This document shows positions 1 through 5,945 of a stretch of 6,561 nt of DNA, in pieces. Each line of letters opens with the position of its first letter. Positions within the stretch are counted from its first letter, which is position 1. The notes beneath the pieces were generated by a model, which saw only the letters and a program-made list of their open reading frames with translations, was not told the DNA's origin and searched no databases. The DNA is taken from positions 1-6,561 of the forward strand of contig JANQEY010000101.1 of assembly GCA_028278125.1 (NCBI GenBank), given 5' to 3'. This stretch comes from a bacterium (lineage in GTDB: Bacteria > Electryoneota > Electryoneia > Electryoneales > Electryoneaceae). A program made the translations under genes and the position numbers.

Positions 1-15
1 AGCAGGTCGTCCCGG

Positions 16-29
16 GGGATCGCCATCCC
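16..29. repeat. GC-rich hairpin downstream of phoH
   Basis: GGGAT (16-20), loop CGCC, ATCCC (25-29). On the minus strand it lies 27 nt past the phoH stop, touching the end of the heptad array. Flanking CCGG sequences could lengthen the stem with a bulge. No T-tract follows within the window, so it is not a clear intrinsic terminator. Confidence 0.3.
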
Positions 30-56
30 GGAAGCTACAAGTCACGAGGGTCGAGT
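29..56 (-). repeat. Heptad repeat array downstream of phoH
   Basis: Read on the minus strand from 56 to 29 there are four consecutive 7-bp units: ACTCGAC / CCTCGTG / ACTTGTA / GCTTCCG, consensus N-C-T-C-G-N-N with decay toward the distal end. The first base of the array is the last base of the phoH stop codon. It is the same family as the arrays at 4305-4339, 4362-4389 and 5916-5936. Confidence 0.6.
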
Positions 57-1462
57 TAAAGAATTTCAGTAGCATAATCGGCCAGCCTGGAGCGTTCACC
101 ACGTTGCAGCGTCACGTGGCCGCTATAGCGCCAGTCTTTGAAGCGATCTACGACATAGGTTAAGCCTGATGTTGTTTCCGTCAGATAGGGCGTATCGATC
201 TGGCTGATATTCCCGAGACAAATGATCTTACTGCCGGGTCCGGCTCGGGTAATGAGAGTTTTCATCTGTTTTGACGTCAGGTTCTGTGCTTCGTCGATAA
301 TAATATAACGGTTGATAAAAGTGCGTCCCCGCATGAAGTTAAGAGAGCGAAGCTTAATGCGCTTGTTAAGCAGATCTGCTGTGGCCTCGCGGGCCCAGTC
401 ACCGCTGTTTTCCATGCTGGTCAGGACTTCCAGGTTGTCCAGCAGGGCACCCATCCAGGGAGCCATCTTTTCCTCTTCTGTCCCGGGCAGGAAACCGATA
501 TCTTCTCCAACCGGGATCGTGACACGGGTGATTATAATTTCCCGGAAACGTTTTTCTTCCATGGTTTGCTGGAGACCGGCAGCCAGAGCCAGTAACGTTT
601 TACCGGTACCAGCCACACCTAACAGGGTCACCAGATCAATATCCGGCTCCATCAGCAGGTTCAAAGCAAAATTCTGTTCACGGTTTCGCGCCGTGATCCC
701 CCATACATTATTGCTTTCCTTGCGATGGTCAGTCGCTACAATCAAGGTGGTCGAACCCTCATCACATTCAATCACACGTGCTTCAAAATCCTGTGCTTTG
801 TCACTGTACAAACACTGGTTCGGGTAACATGTTTCGATAGGATATTCTTTGATCTTGTAAAATGTTCGTGTTCCTTCCTGCCATGATTCCAGATTTTTTG
901 ATTGCTTTTCCCAGAAATCATCCTGAAGTTCATGAACACCCGAATATAACAGGTTGGCATCATCAAGTACCTTATCATTGGTGTAATCTTCAGTATGGAC
1001 ACCAATCACACGGGCCTTGATTCGCAGATTGATATCTTTTGAAACTAACGTAATGATTGTATCCGAGTAGATGTCTTTCAGGGAAAGTGTCGTTTCAAGG
1101 ATGCTGTTATCAGAATTTTTTCCCGGCAAGGTTAAAGGCAATTGATTGTTCAGTTGTTCGGTTTGCAAAAATAATCTGCCCTGCGGTTTACCATTATCAT
1201 TAGTAAAACTGATATTACCCAGTTCCAGGCCATTTTTAATGGATTCCGAATCCCTGTCATTGATTAATTCATCGAGAAAACGACTTGCCTGCCGGGCATT
1301 TCGGGCAACTTCGGAAAGTCCTTTTTTGCCCGCATCCAGCTCTTCCAGTACTACCATGGGAATAAAAATATCATGTTCCTGAAAGCGAAAGAGAGCTGTT
1401 GGATCATGCATGAGCACATTTGTGTCCAGCACGAACATGCGCCGTTTTATTTTTTGGGTCAT
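56..1462 (-). CDS. phoH: PIN-domain PhoH-family ATPase (PhoH2-like)
   Basis: Cytoplasmic fusion of an N-terminal PIN ribonuclease-like domain with a C-terminal PhoH P-loop ATPase, 468 aa, a usual length for this architecture. The PIN domain (about residues 8-155) keeps the acidic metal-binding set: D13 in VLDTNVL, E40, D118 and D143. The ATPase (about 255-468) has Walker A GVAGTGKT (282-289), the family stretch GEDIGFLPGTEEEKMAPW (319-336), RGRTF (378-382) and Walker B YIIIDEAQN (386-394). Related PIN-PhoH proteins from actinobacteria are reported to unwind and cut RNA; the same role here is inference. The ATG at 1462 lies 14 nt after the bcp stop and has no Shine-Dalgarno, which suggests operon transcription and possibly translational coupling. 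A second in-frame ATG (Met9) sits just before the PIN core and is an alternative start. The TAA stop runs straight into a heptad repeat array. Family assignment is very sure; the cellular role is not. Confidence 0.95.
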   Translation of the reverse strand: MTQKIKRRMFVLDTNVLMHDPTALFRFQEHDIFIPMVVLEELDAGKKGLSEVARNARQASRFLDELINDRDSESIKNGLELGNISFTNDNGKPQGRLFLQTEQLNNQLPLTLPGKNSDNSILETTLSLKDIYSDTIITLVSKDINLRIKARVIGVHTEDYTNDKVLDDANLLYSGVHELQDDFWEKQSKNLESWQEGTRTFYKIKEYPIETCYPNQCLYSDKAQDFEARVIECDEGSTTLIVATDHRKESNNVWGITARNREQNFALNLLMEPDIDLVTLLGVAGTGKTLLALAAGLQQTMEEKRFREIIITRVTIPVGEDIGFLPGTEEEKMAPWMGALLDNLEVLTSMENSGDWAREATADLLNKRIKLRSLNFMRGRTFINRYIIIDEAQNLTSKQMKTLITRAGPGSKIICLGNISQIDTPYLTETTSGLTYVVDRFKDWRYSGHVTLQRGERSRLADYATEIL

Positions 1463-1476
1463 TGATTAATGAAAAC

Positions 1477-1944
1477 TCAGAGTTGCTTCACTGCCTCGAG
1501 TACTTCTTCAACATGTCCATCGACTTTTACCTTGCGCCATTCATTTCGCAGGGTCCCTTTTTCATCAATAAGAAAGGTGCTACGTTCGATTCCCCGTACT
1601 TTTTTCCCGTACATGTTTTTCATCTTGATAACATCGAACAGTTTACACAGCGTTTCATCTTCGTCTGCCAGAAGATCGAAGGGAAAGCACTGGTTCGTCT
1701 TGAACTTCTCGTGTGAAGCGAGACTGTCCCTGGAGACACCGAGGATGACGGTATTACGGGCCCTGAACTTACGGATGGTATCCCTGAAATCCTGACCCTC
1801 TCTGGTACAGCCGGGGGTGCTGTCTTTGGGATAAAAATAAAGAACAAGGTTCTTGCCTTTTAGATCAGAGAGTTTAATGGTCTTATTGCCTGTGGCGGGG
1901 AGTTTAAATGCAGGTACTTTTTTTCCGATACTGAGTTTGCTCAT
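1477..1944 (-). CDS. bcp: Thiol peroxidase Bcp / PrxQ-type peroxiredoxin
   Basis: Peroxiredoxin of the Bcp/PrxQ subfamily, 155 aa, reducing H2O2 and organic peroxides in the cytoplasm with electrons usually from thioredoxin. The peroxidatic cysteine is C46 in the motif YPKDSTPGCT (38-47). R121 and the ERSTFLID stretch (120-127) are typical family residues. The frame stays open to a TTG at 1953, but I chose the ATG at 1944 because GAGGA (1951-1947) lies just upstream and the protein then begins MSKLSIGKKVPAF, the usual N-terminus. The oddity is the absence of the resolving cysteine five residues after the peroxidatic one, found in E. coli Bcp: glutamine Q51 occupies that place. The only other cysteines are C86 and C100. 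The enzyme is therefore either 1-Cys or uses a different resolving cysteine. It is the first gene of a probable bcp-phoH unit and is divergent from dapA, as in several gammaproteobacteria. Identity is very sure. Confidence 0.95.
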   Translation of the reverse strand: MSKLSIGKKVPAFKLPATGNKTIKLSDLKGKNLVLYFYPKDSTPGCTREGQDFRDTIRKFRARNTVILGVSRDSLASHEKFKTNQCFPFDLLADEDETLCKLFDVIKMKNMYGKKVRGIERSTFLIDEKGTLRNEWRKVKVDGHVEEVLEAVKQL

Positions 1945-1946
1945 AA

Positions 1947-1951
1947 TCCTC
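1947..1951 (-). promoter_or_regulatory. Ribosome binding site of bcp
   Basis: GAGGA on the minus strand, separated from the ATG at 1944 by only TT. The spacing is short but the purine core is clear. It overlaps the upstream in-frame TTG, which argues for the ATG as the start. Confidence 0.55.
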
Positions 1952-2148
1952 AAAAAATAGTTGTTGTGCTACAAATGCAGATAGTTTACTACTTCAGGAA
2001 GTTTTTACCTAGAGAAGCACAACGGAAGAATCTCAAATTATCCGTGCTTTACCGGCGATCCCGGAGAAGGGCAATACGTCAATTTTTTTACTTGTCGGAT
2101 GATAATGGTTGATAGGGAAGTGTATGTGTTTCAGATAGTTACATCAGA

Positions 2149-2157
2149 TGCTATGAT
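2149..2157 (+). promoter_or_regulatory. Candidate extended -10 promoter for dapA-bamC
   Basis: TGCTATGAT fits an extended -10 element (TG, one base, then TATGAT, five of six matches to TATAAT). No good -35 lies 16-18 bp upstream, which extended -10 promoters can tolerate. It would give a leader of roughly 145 nt. It competes with the candidate at 2215-2243; neither is proven. Confidence 0.3.
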
Positions 2158-2214
2158 TACAGTTATCGGGGTGGATTGCTCTTTAGTTACGGAGTTGAGA
2201 TTATGCCTCAATCC

Positions 2215-2243
2215 TTGTCATGATATTGTCATACAAGTACCAT
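2215..2243 (+). promoter_or_regulatory. Candidate sigma-70 promoter for dapA-bamC
   Basis: TTGTCA (2215-2220, four of six to TTGACA), exactly 17 bp, then TACCAT (2238-2243, four of six to TATAAT). It would give a leader of about 60 nt before the dapA ATG. A second TTGTCAT starts 11 bp after the first, inside the spacer, so an activator or repressor could bind here. Pattern match only. Confidence 0.35.
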
Positions 2244-2298
2244 ATCCGCCCTGTTTTAAGGCAGTTTTCAACTTAATTTCTTAACCAATAAAATTAAC

Positions 2299-2302
2299 AG
2301 GA
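2299..2302 (+). promoter_or_regulatory. Ribosome binding site of dapA
   Basis: AGGA followed by a 6-nt spacer and the ATG at 2309. It fixes the dapA start, which also matches the family N-terminus (M-F-x-G-S). Confidence 0.7.
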
Positions 2303-2308
2303 TATTGA

Positions 2309-3199
2309 ATGTTTCACGGTAGTATGGTTGCCTTGGACACCCCTATGAAGAAAGGGGTGTTACCAAACACCGAACTCGATGGTCTTGCCCTTGAGCGGCT
2401 TGTGGAATTCCACATTGAAAATGGCACCGATGCCATCGTTGCCGTGGGTACCACCGGCGAGTCGCCCACGGTAACCATGGATGAAAACTGCGAGATTATC
2501 CGCCAGGTTGTCCGGATTGCCCAGGGTCGTATCCCGGTTATCGGTGGTACCGGGGCAAATTCCACTACTGAGGCAATCATCCTGACCCAATGTGCCAAGG
2601 ATGCCGGTGTCGATGCCTGTCTGCTGGTGACGCCATACTATAACAAACCGACACAGGAAGGCCTGTTTCAACACCATAAAGCCGTGGCCGAGGCTGTGGA
2701 TATCCCGCAGATCCTCTACAACGTTCCGGGCAGGACAAGCTGTGATATGTTACCGGAAACTGTCAGCCGGTTATCCCAGATTTCCAATATCATCGGGATC
2801 AAGGAAGCAACAGGCGAGTTGGACCGTATCGCACAGATACGGAATTTATGTGGTGAAGATTTTATGTTGTTAAGCGGCGATGATGGGACGGCCTGTGAAT
2901 TCATTCTGGCGGGAGGTGATGGGGTGATTTCGGTAACGGCTAATGTCGCTCCCCGGGCGATGCATGAGATGTGCATGCAGGCGACTAATAAAGATGCTGA
3001 AGCCGCAAAAGAAATAGATCAAGGATTGGCGGAGCTGCACAAAGCCCTGTTCCTGGAAGCCAATCCAATCCCGGTCAAATGGGCATTGCACAGGCTGCAA
3101 CTGATCGAAGCCGGTATTCGCCTGCCACTCACATGGATGTCAAAACAATATGAAAATGAACTACAAGCGGCAATGGATGTTGCCAGCGTTACTAATTAG
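2309..3199 (+). CDS. dapA: 4-hydroxy-tetrahydrodipicolinate synthase
   Basis: Condenses pyruvate with aspartate semialdehyde to 4-hydroxy-tetrahydrodipicolinate, the first committed step to diaminopimelate and lysine, in the cytoplasm. The protein has 296 aa (E. coli 292) and is a class I aldolase-type TIM barrel. Schiff-base lysine K165 lies in IIGIKEATG (161-169). The catalytic triad equivalents are T48 and Y137 plus Y111 donated across the dimer, and R142 is the substrate-binding arginine. All sit exactly four residues later than in E. coli because of a four-residue insertion between the first strand and helix (about residues 14-30). Aspartate D10 replaces the usual valine or isoleucine before TPM. 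In the lysine feedback site, S52, N84, E88 and Y110 are kept but the two histidines of E. coli (H53, H56) are M57 and N60. It is the first gene of dapA-bamC; the 16-nt gap implies co-transcription. Identity is very sure. Confidence 0.98.
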   Translation: MFHGSMVALDTPMKKGVLPNTELDGLALERLVEFHIENGTDAIVAVGTTGESPTVTMDENCEIIRQVVRIAQGRIPVIGGTGANSTTEAIILTQCAKDAGVDACLLVTPYYNKPTQEGLFQHHKAVAEAVDIPQILYNVPGRTSCDMLPETVSRLSQISNIIGIKEATGELDRIAQIRNLCGEDFMLLSGDDGTACEFILAGGDGVISVTANVAPRAMHEMCMQATNKDAEAAKEIDQGLAELHKALFLEANPIPVKWALHRLQLIEAGIRLPLTWMSKQYENELQAAMDVASVTN

Positions 3200-3215
3200 T
3201 TACTGGTGTGATGAA

Positions 3216-4232
3216 ATGAAAAGATTTCTTGTCCTTTTACTTACAATTATTGTGTTATCCGCCTGCTCGAAAGTTGCCCAAGTATTGCCGGATAAAAAAG
3301 ACGAGTACAAGAAAAGCGAAGCATTACCTGATCTGGAAGTACCGCCGGATCTGACAGCCAACTCGAGTGATGCAATGAATATCCCGGGTGAAGGTACAAC
3401 GCTTTCAAGGTATAAACAGCAGACAAGAGGTAATGCACGTTCAGGAAGCACTTCATCAATACCGGAGGAAGAGGAAGTAGAAGAACCATGGGTTGCTGTA
3501 AGGGGTTCACAGCTTGAGGTATGGTCAAAATTGCGTAGTTTTTTTGCAGAAAATCAACTGACCTTGAGCCTTGATGCTGCTGAACTCGGAATTCTAGAAA
3601 CGGATTGGACTCAACCCTTATATGAAGGTGACACCAGTTACAGGAATAAATTTAAGATTTTTTCTGAAGCGGGTGAAGATCCGGAAATTATAGTCTTGCA
3701 TATCAATAACCTGCGCCAGGAAAGGGTCATGAAGGACGACGGAACATTTGATTGGGTTGATCGAAACCGCAGCAGTGAGGCGGAGCGTATACTGGCCGGG
3801 GAGTTGAATCTCTTTTTTAACCGCCAACAACAGACAGCAAGCGATTATAAAGCGCCTGCACGGGCGAGGGCAGAAATCAAGGATCTGGAAAACGGCAAGA
3901 TTTTACTGTCTATTCCCCAGGAATTTACATATGCCTGGCACCGGACTGAACAGGCCCTGGAGAGAGCGGGTTTTGTGATTAACGATATGGATCAAAGTAA
4001 GGGACTTTATTACATTACCTTTTATGATACTGAGGAAAAGAAAAAAGGCTGGGTGTCCAGGCTCGCTTTCTGGAAGGGTGACGGATCAGAAGGTGTGCCT
4101 TACCAGATTAGCTTGACCGGTGTCGGAGATAAAACAGAAATCATTGTGCTTAGCGAAGAGGGAGATTGGGAAAGCAACGATGATACGGACAAAGTCCTTT
4201 CAATCCTCCAGACGGAATATAATAGATTATAA
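3216..4232 (+). CDS. bamC: Outer membrane protein assembly lipoprotein BamC
   Basis: Accessory lipoprotein of the BAM complex, which folds beta-barrel proteins into the outer membrane; BamC binds BamD. The protein has 338 aa (E. coli 344). I chose the ATG at 3216, not the longer frame from 3150 overlapping dapA, because it gives a clean lipoprotein signal: K2 and R3, a hydrophobic core (4-14) and lipobox LSAC with lipidated C17. Serine at +2 fits transport to the outer membrane by Lol. Residues about 18-90 look disordered and include LPDLEVPPDL (37-46), matching the extended BamD-binding N-terminus of the family, then an acidic run EEEEVEE (84-90). Two helix-grip domains follow (about 92-205 and 228-338), the second opening ILLSIPQEFTYAWHRTEQAL. 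Its Shine-Dalgarno is weak, so translation may depend on dapA, 16 nt upstream. purC, often next in related genomes, does not follow. Confidence 0.95.
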   Translation: MKRFLVLLLTIIVLSACSKVAQVLPDKKDEYKKSEALPDLEVPPDLTANSSDAMNIPGEGTTLSRYKQQTRGNARSGSTSSIPEEEEVEEPWVAVRGSQLEVWSKLRSFFAENQLTLSLDAAELGILETDWTQPLYEGDTSYRNKFKIFSEAGEDPEIIVLHINNLRQERVMKDDGTFDWVDRNRSSEAERILAGELNLFFNRQQQTASDYKAPARARAEIKDLENGKILLSIPQEFTYAWHRTEQALERAGFVINDMDQSKGLYYITFYDTEEKKKGWVSRLAFWKGDGSEGVPYQISLTGVGDKTEIIVLSEEGDWESNDDTDKVLSILQTEYNRL

Positions 4233-4304
4233 AATTCTTAAAGGATCCCAGTTTCCGTCAATACATATAAAATTGTTCCTTCTTCAAATTTGAAACGTAT
4301 TGGT

Positions 4305-4339
4305 ACTCGGCGCTTGTGGCTAGGTTCTCGGGAGTTAAC
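4305..4339 (+). repeat. Heptad repeat array downstream of bamC
   Basis: Plus-strand units of exactly 7 bp: ACTCGGC / GCTTGTG / GCTAGGT / TCTCGGG, then a decayed AGTTAAC. The CT dinucleotides fall at 4306, 4313, 4320 and 4327. It is in the sense orientation of bamC, whose stop is 72 nt upstream. Confidence 0.6.
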
Positions 4340-4389
4340 AAGTCAGGATTCAGTTTGATTTTACGAGCCCCTAGTCCCGAGCCACGAGC
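4312..4389. terminator. Long imperfect hairpin from facing heptad arrays, possible bidirectional terminator
   Basis: GCTTGTGGCT (4312-4321) pairs with AGCCACGAGC (4380-4389) with one G-T wobble in RNA, and CGGGA (4329-4333) pairs with TCCCG (4375-4379). The bulge between the two stems (4322-4328) is exactly one heptad long. The loop is about 41 nt and no T-tract follows directly, so intrinsic termination is uncertain; an RNA 3'-end stabilising structure is equally possible. Confidence 0.3.
4362..4389 (-). repeat. Heptad repeat array downstream of der
   Basis: Minus-strand units of exactly 7 bp, read from 4389 down: GCTCGTG / GCTCGGG / ACTAGGG / GCTCGTA. It is in the sense orientation of der, starting 56 nt past its stop, and inverted relative to the array at 4305-4339. 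Confidence 0.65.
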
Positions 4390-4412
4390 AACACTCAATC
4401 AATAGCCCCCTG

Positions 4413-4428
4413 AAAAAATCGATTTTTT
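4413..4428. terminator. A/T-tract palindrome, possible bidirectional terminator
   Basis: Perfect 16-bp palindrome AAAAAATCGATTTTTT, 17 nt past the der stop. Transcripts from either side end the stem in six U residues. The stem is A-U only around a UCGA loop, so it is weak, but outer CTGA and TCAG on the der strand could extend it. Confidence 0.35.
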
Positions 4429-4445
4429 AACTTCTCAGTAGTTGA

Positions 4446-5840
4446 TTATTTCTTAACGTGCTTCATTAAACGTTTGCGTTTTGCTATCTGCCGTTTGGTC
4501 AGTATGTTTTTTTTGCCTTTATAGGGATTCTCGCCATGTTTAAATTCAATAACCACAGGTGTGCCTGACAGGTTTAACTGTTCACGGAAAGTGTTGGCCA
4601 GATAACGTTGATATGATAGCGGCACCCTGTCGGTCTGATTGCCATGTATAATGATTCGGAACGGGTTATGACCACCTAAATGAGCATAACGGAGTTTAAT
4701 ACGCCGCCCGTGAATGAGAGGAGGAGGGTGAGTTTCAACCGCATCGTGTAAGATGGATGTAAGCCTGGATGGTTTTATTGTGACCGATTGGGCCTTTCCT
4801 ATTTTATCGATGGAGTTAAAAAGTTTTCCTACGCCTGTCCCATGCAGTGCTGATATATAGTGAATGGCGGCATAATTTGCAAAATCCAGTTTTCGATCTA
4901 CCTGGCTCCTGATTCTCCGTTTTTGGTCCGTATCCAGGCCGTCCCATTTGTTGATGGCTATCATCAGGGATTTCCCACTTTCGATCGTCAATCCGAGCAG
5001 ACTCAAATCCTGATCAGTGACAGCTTCCTGTGCATCAAGGATAAGGATAACTATGTGGGATTGCTCCATTGCTTCCAGTGTTTTCATAACACTGAATTTT
5101 TCAATAGTGTCGTTGACACGGGATTTACGTCTTACCCCCGCAGTATCAATCAGGACGTAATCTTTGCTATCCCGTTGAAATGGTATATTGATGCTGTCTC
5201 GTGTTGTGCCGGGTTGTGCATAAGTCAACATTCTCTCTTCCCCGAGAATACGGTTTGTCAGCGTGGACTTTCCTACATTGGGACGACCGATAAGACAGAT
5301 CCGCAGTCCTGATGGTATTTCAGTTAACGGTTTTCCCAGGTCTTTAACTTCATTGCCAACAGCTGTCATTAACGATGGGATACCACTCCCCCGTTTTGCC
5401 GATATGGGGAACAGTCTGTCGACACCCAGGGAATAGAATTCGGCGCATGTGGTGTCCGTATCGAGACCTTCTGTTTTATTGACCAATAGATAAAATTGAA
5501 TGTTTTCCTGCCGGAGTTCCCCCGCAATGGTTTCATCAATTGTGCTAAGTTCAGTGCGTCCATCTATGAGCCAAAAGACGGCATCGGCTTCTCTGGCGGC
5601 ATTAAGCGATTGCTCGGAAATAATCCCGGCGATCGATTGATTGGTTTCATTTACATCGTAGAGTCCGCCTGTATCGATTAACAAATATATTCTGTCATTA
5701 TATTCAGCAATGCCATACTGGCGATCACGGGTAACACCGGGCTGATCCACGACCAGGGCATTCCGGCTACGGGTAAGGTAATTAAACAGTGTGGATTTAC
5801 CGACATTGGGGCGGCCGATAATGGCAATAGTAGACGTCAT
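4446..5840 (-). CDS. der: Ribosome assembly GTPase Der (EngA)
   Basis: Essential GTPase with two G domains in tandem that acts in maturation of the 50S ribosomal subunit. The protein has 464 aa, somewhat shorter than E. coli Der (490). First G domain: G1 GRPNVGKS (9-16), T37, G3 DTGG (56-59), G4 NKTE (121-124), G5 SAK (147-149). Second G domain: GRPNVGKS (185-192), TTRD (212-215), DTAG (232-235), NKWD (297-300), SAL (330-332). A C-terminal KH-like domain (about 353-440) carries HPPPLIHGRRIKLRYAHLGG, and the tail is very basic (443-464). G4 of the first domain has Glu where Asp is usual, a known type of variation in this protein. No clear Shine-Dalgarno precedes the ATG at 5840. The gene follows bamB, as in E. 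coli (bamB-der), after a 105-bp gap. Identity is very sure. Confidence 0.98.
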   Translation of the reverse strand: MTSTIAIIGRPNVGKSTLFNYLTRSRNALVVDQPGVTRDRQYGIAEYNDRIYLLIDTGGLYDVNETNQSIAGIISEQSLNAAREADAVFWLIDGRTELSTIDETIAGELRQENIQFYLLVNKTEGLDTDTTCAEFYSLGVDRLFPISAKRGSGIPSLMTAVGNEVKDLGKPLTEIPSGLRICLIGRPNVGKSTLTNRILGEERMLTYAQPGTTRDSINIPFQRDSKDYVLIDTAGVRRKSRVNDTIEKFSVMKTLEAMEQSHIVILILDAQEAVTDQDLSLLGLTIESGKSLMIAINKWDGLDTDQKRRIRSQVDRKLDFANYAAIHYISALHGTGVGKLFNSIDKIGKAQSVTIKPSRLTSILHDAVETHPPPLIHGRRIKLRYAHLGGHNPFRIIIHGNQTDRVPLSYQRYLANTFREQLNLSGTPVVIEFKHGENPYKGKKNILTKRQIAKRKRLMKHVKK

Positions 5841-5872
5841 TACAGGTTGTTGTATGTTAGGATCTGAAGATT

Positions 5873-5878
5873 ATTATA
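5873..5878 (-). promoter_or_regulatory. Possible -10 element upstream of der
   Basis: A perfect TATAAT on the minus strand, 32 nt before the der ATG. No recognisable -35 lies 16-18 bp upstream and there is no TG extension, so an internal der promoter is only a possibility. The 105-bp gap after bamB leaves room for one. Confidence 0.25.
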
Positions 5879-5890
5879 TTAACTGTGAAG

Positions 5891-5912
5891 CGTATATCTA
5901 TAATGATATACG
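5891..5912. repeat. Perfect 8-bp inverted repeat in the bamB-der gap
   Basis: CGTATATC (5891-5898) and GATATACG (5905-5912) are exact reverse complements separated by TATAAT. It could be an RNA hairpin in the bamB-der transcript or an operator palindrome near a der promoter. It abuts the heptad array at 5916-5936. Confidence 0.6.
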
Positions 5913-5915
5913 TTT

Positions 5916-5936
5916 TACGAGATACGAGGTTCGAGT
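5916..5936 (-). repeat. Heptad repeat array between bamB and der
   Basis: Minus-strand units read from 5936 down: ACTCGAA / CCTCGTA / TCTCGTA. All three keep CTCG, making this the cleanest array. It begins 9 nt past the bamB stop in the sense orientation of bamB. Confidence 0.65.
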
Positions 5937-5945
5937 AACGATATT

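Larger units (their letters stand above)
1945..2308. other. Divergent intergenic region between bcp and dapA
   Basis: This 364-bp AT-leaning stretch holds the 5' regions of both divergent units. I see no gene I can support. An open frame at 2099-2284 (plus) has no convincing ribosome binding site. Candidate dapA promoter elements lie at 2149-2157 and 2215-2243. An 8-bp perfect inverted repeat (GTTGTGCT at 1963-1970 and AGCACAAC at 2016-2023) lies in the likely bcp leader. I found no convincing bcp promoter. In enteric bacteria and Pseudomonas the regulator gene gcvR lies in this interval, in the bcp orientation; it is absent here. Confidence 0.7.
4233..4445. other. Convergent intergenic region bamC/der
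   Basis: This 213-bp stretch between two converging stop codons holds a 12-bp palindrome TTCAAATTTGAA (4283-4294), heptad repeats on the plus strand (4305-4339), heptad repeats on the minus strand (4362-4389), and a 16-bp palindrome (4413-4428). It probably contains the ends of both transcripts. I see no coding sequence. Confidence 0.7.

Noticed and set aside
2099..2284. A 61-codon plus-strand open frame in the bcp/dapA interval as a small gene
   Set aside because: There is no convincing ribosome binding site and no recognisable family beyond a weak ACT-like stretch, and it overlaps both candidate dapA promoters.
2164..2308. A lysine riboswitch in the dapA leader
   Set aside because: The leader is short for this riboswitch and I see neither its conserved core nor the expected multi-helix pairing. 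Negative by eye only.
3150..3215. An upstream start for bamC overlapping the end of dapA
   Set aside because: It would place 22 residues before a complete lipoprotein signal peptide with lipobox LSAC. The ATG at 3216 gives the expected N-terminus.
4860..5312. A 150-codon plus-strand open frame inside der
   Set aside because: It lies antisense within the clearly coding der frame and has no family resemblance; it is a shadow frame.
29..5936. The heptad arrays as a CRISPR array or insertion-sequence ends
   Set aside because: Units are 7 bp with no spacers, no target-site duplication and no transposase, so neither explanation fits.
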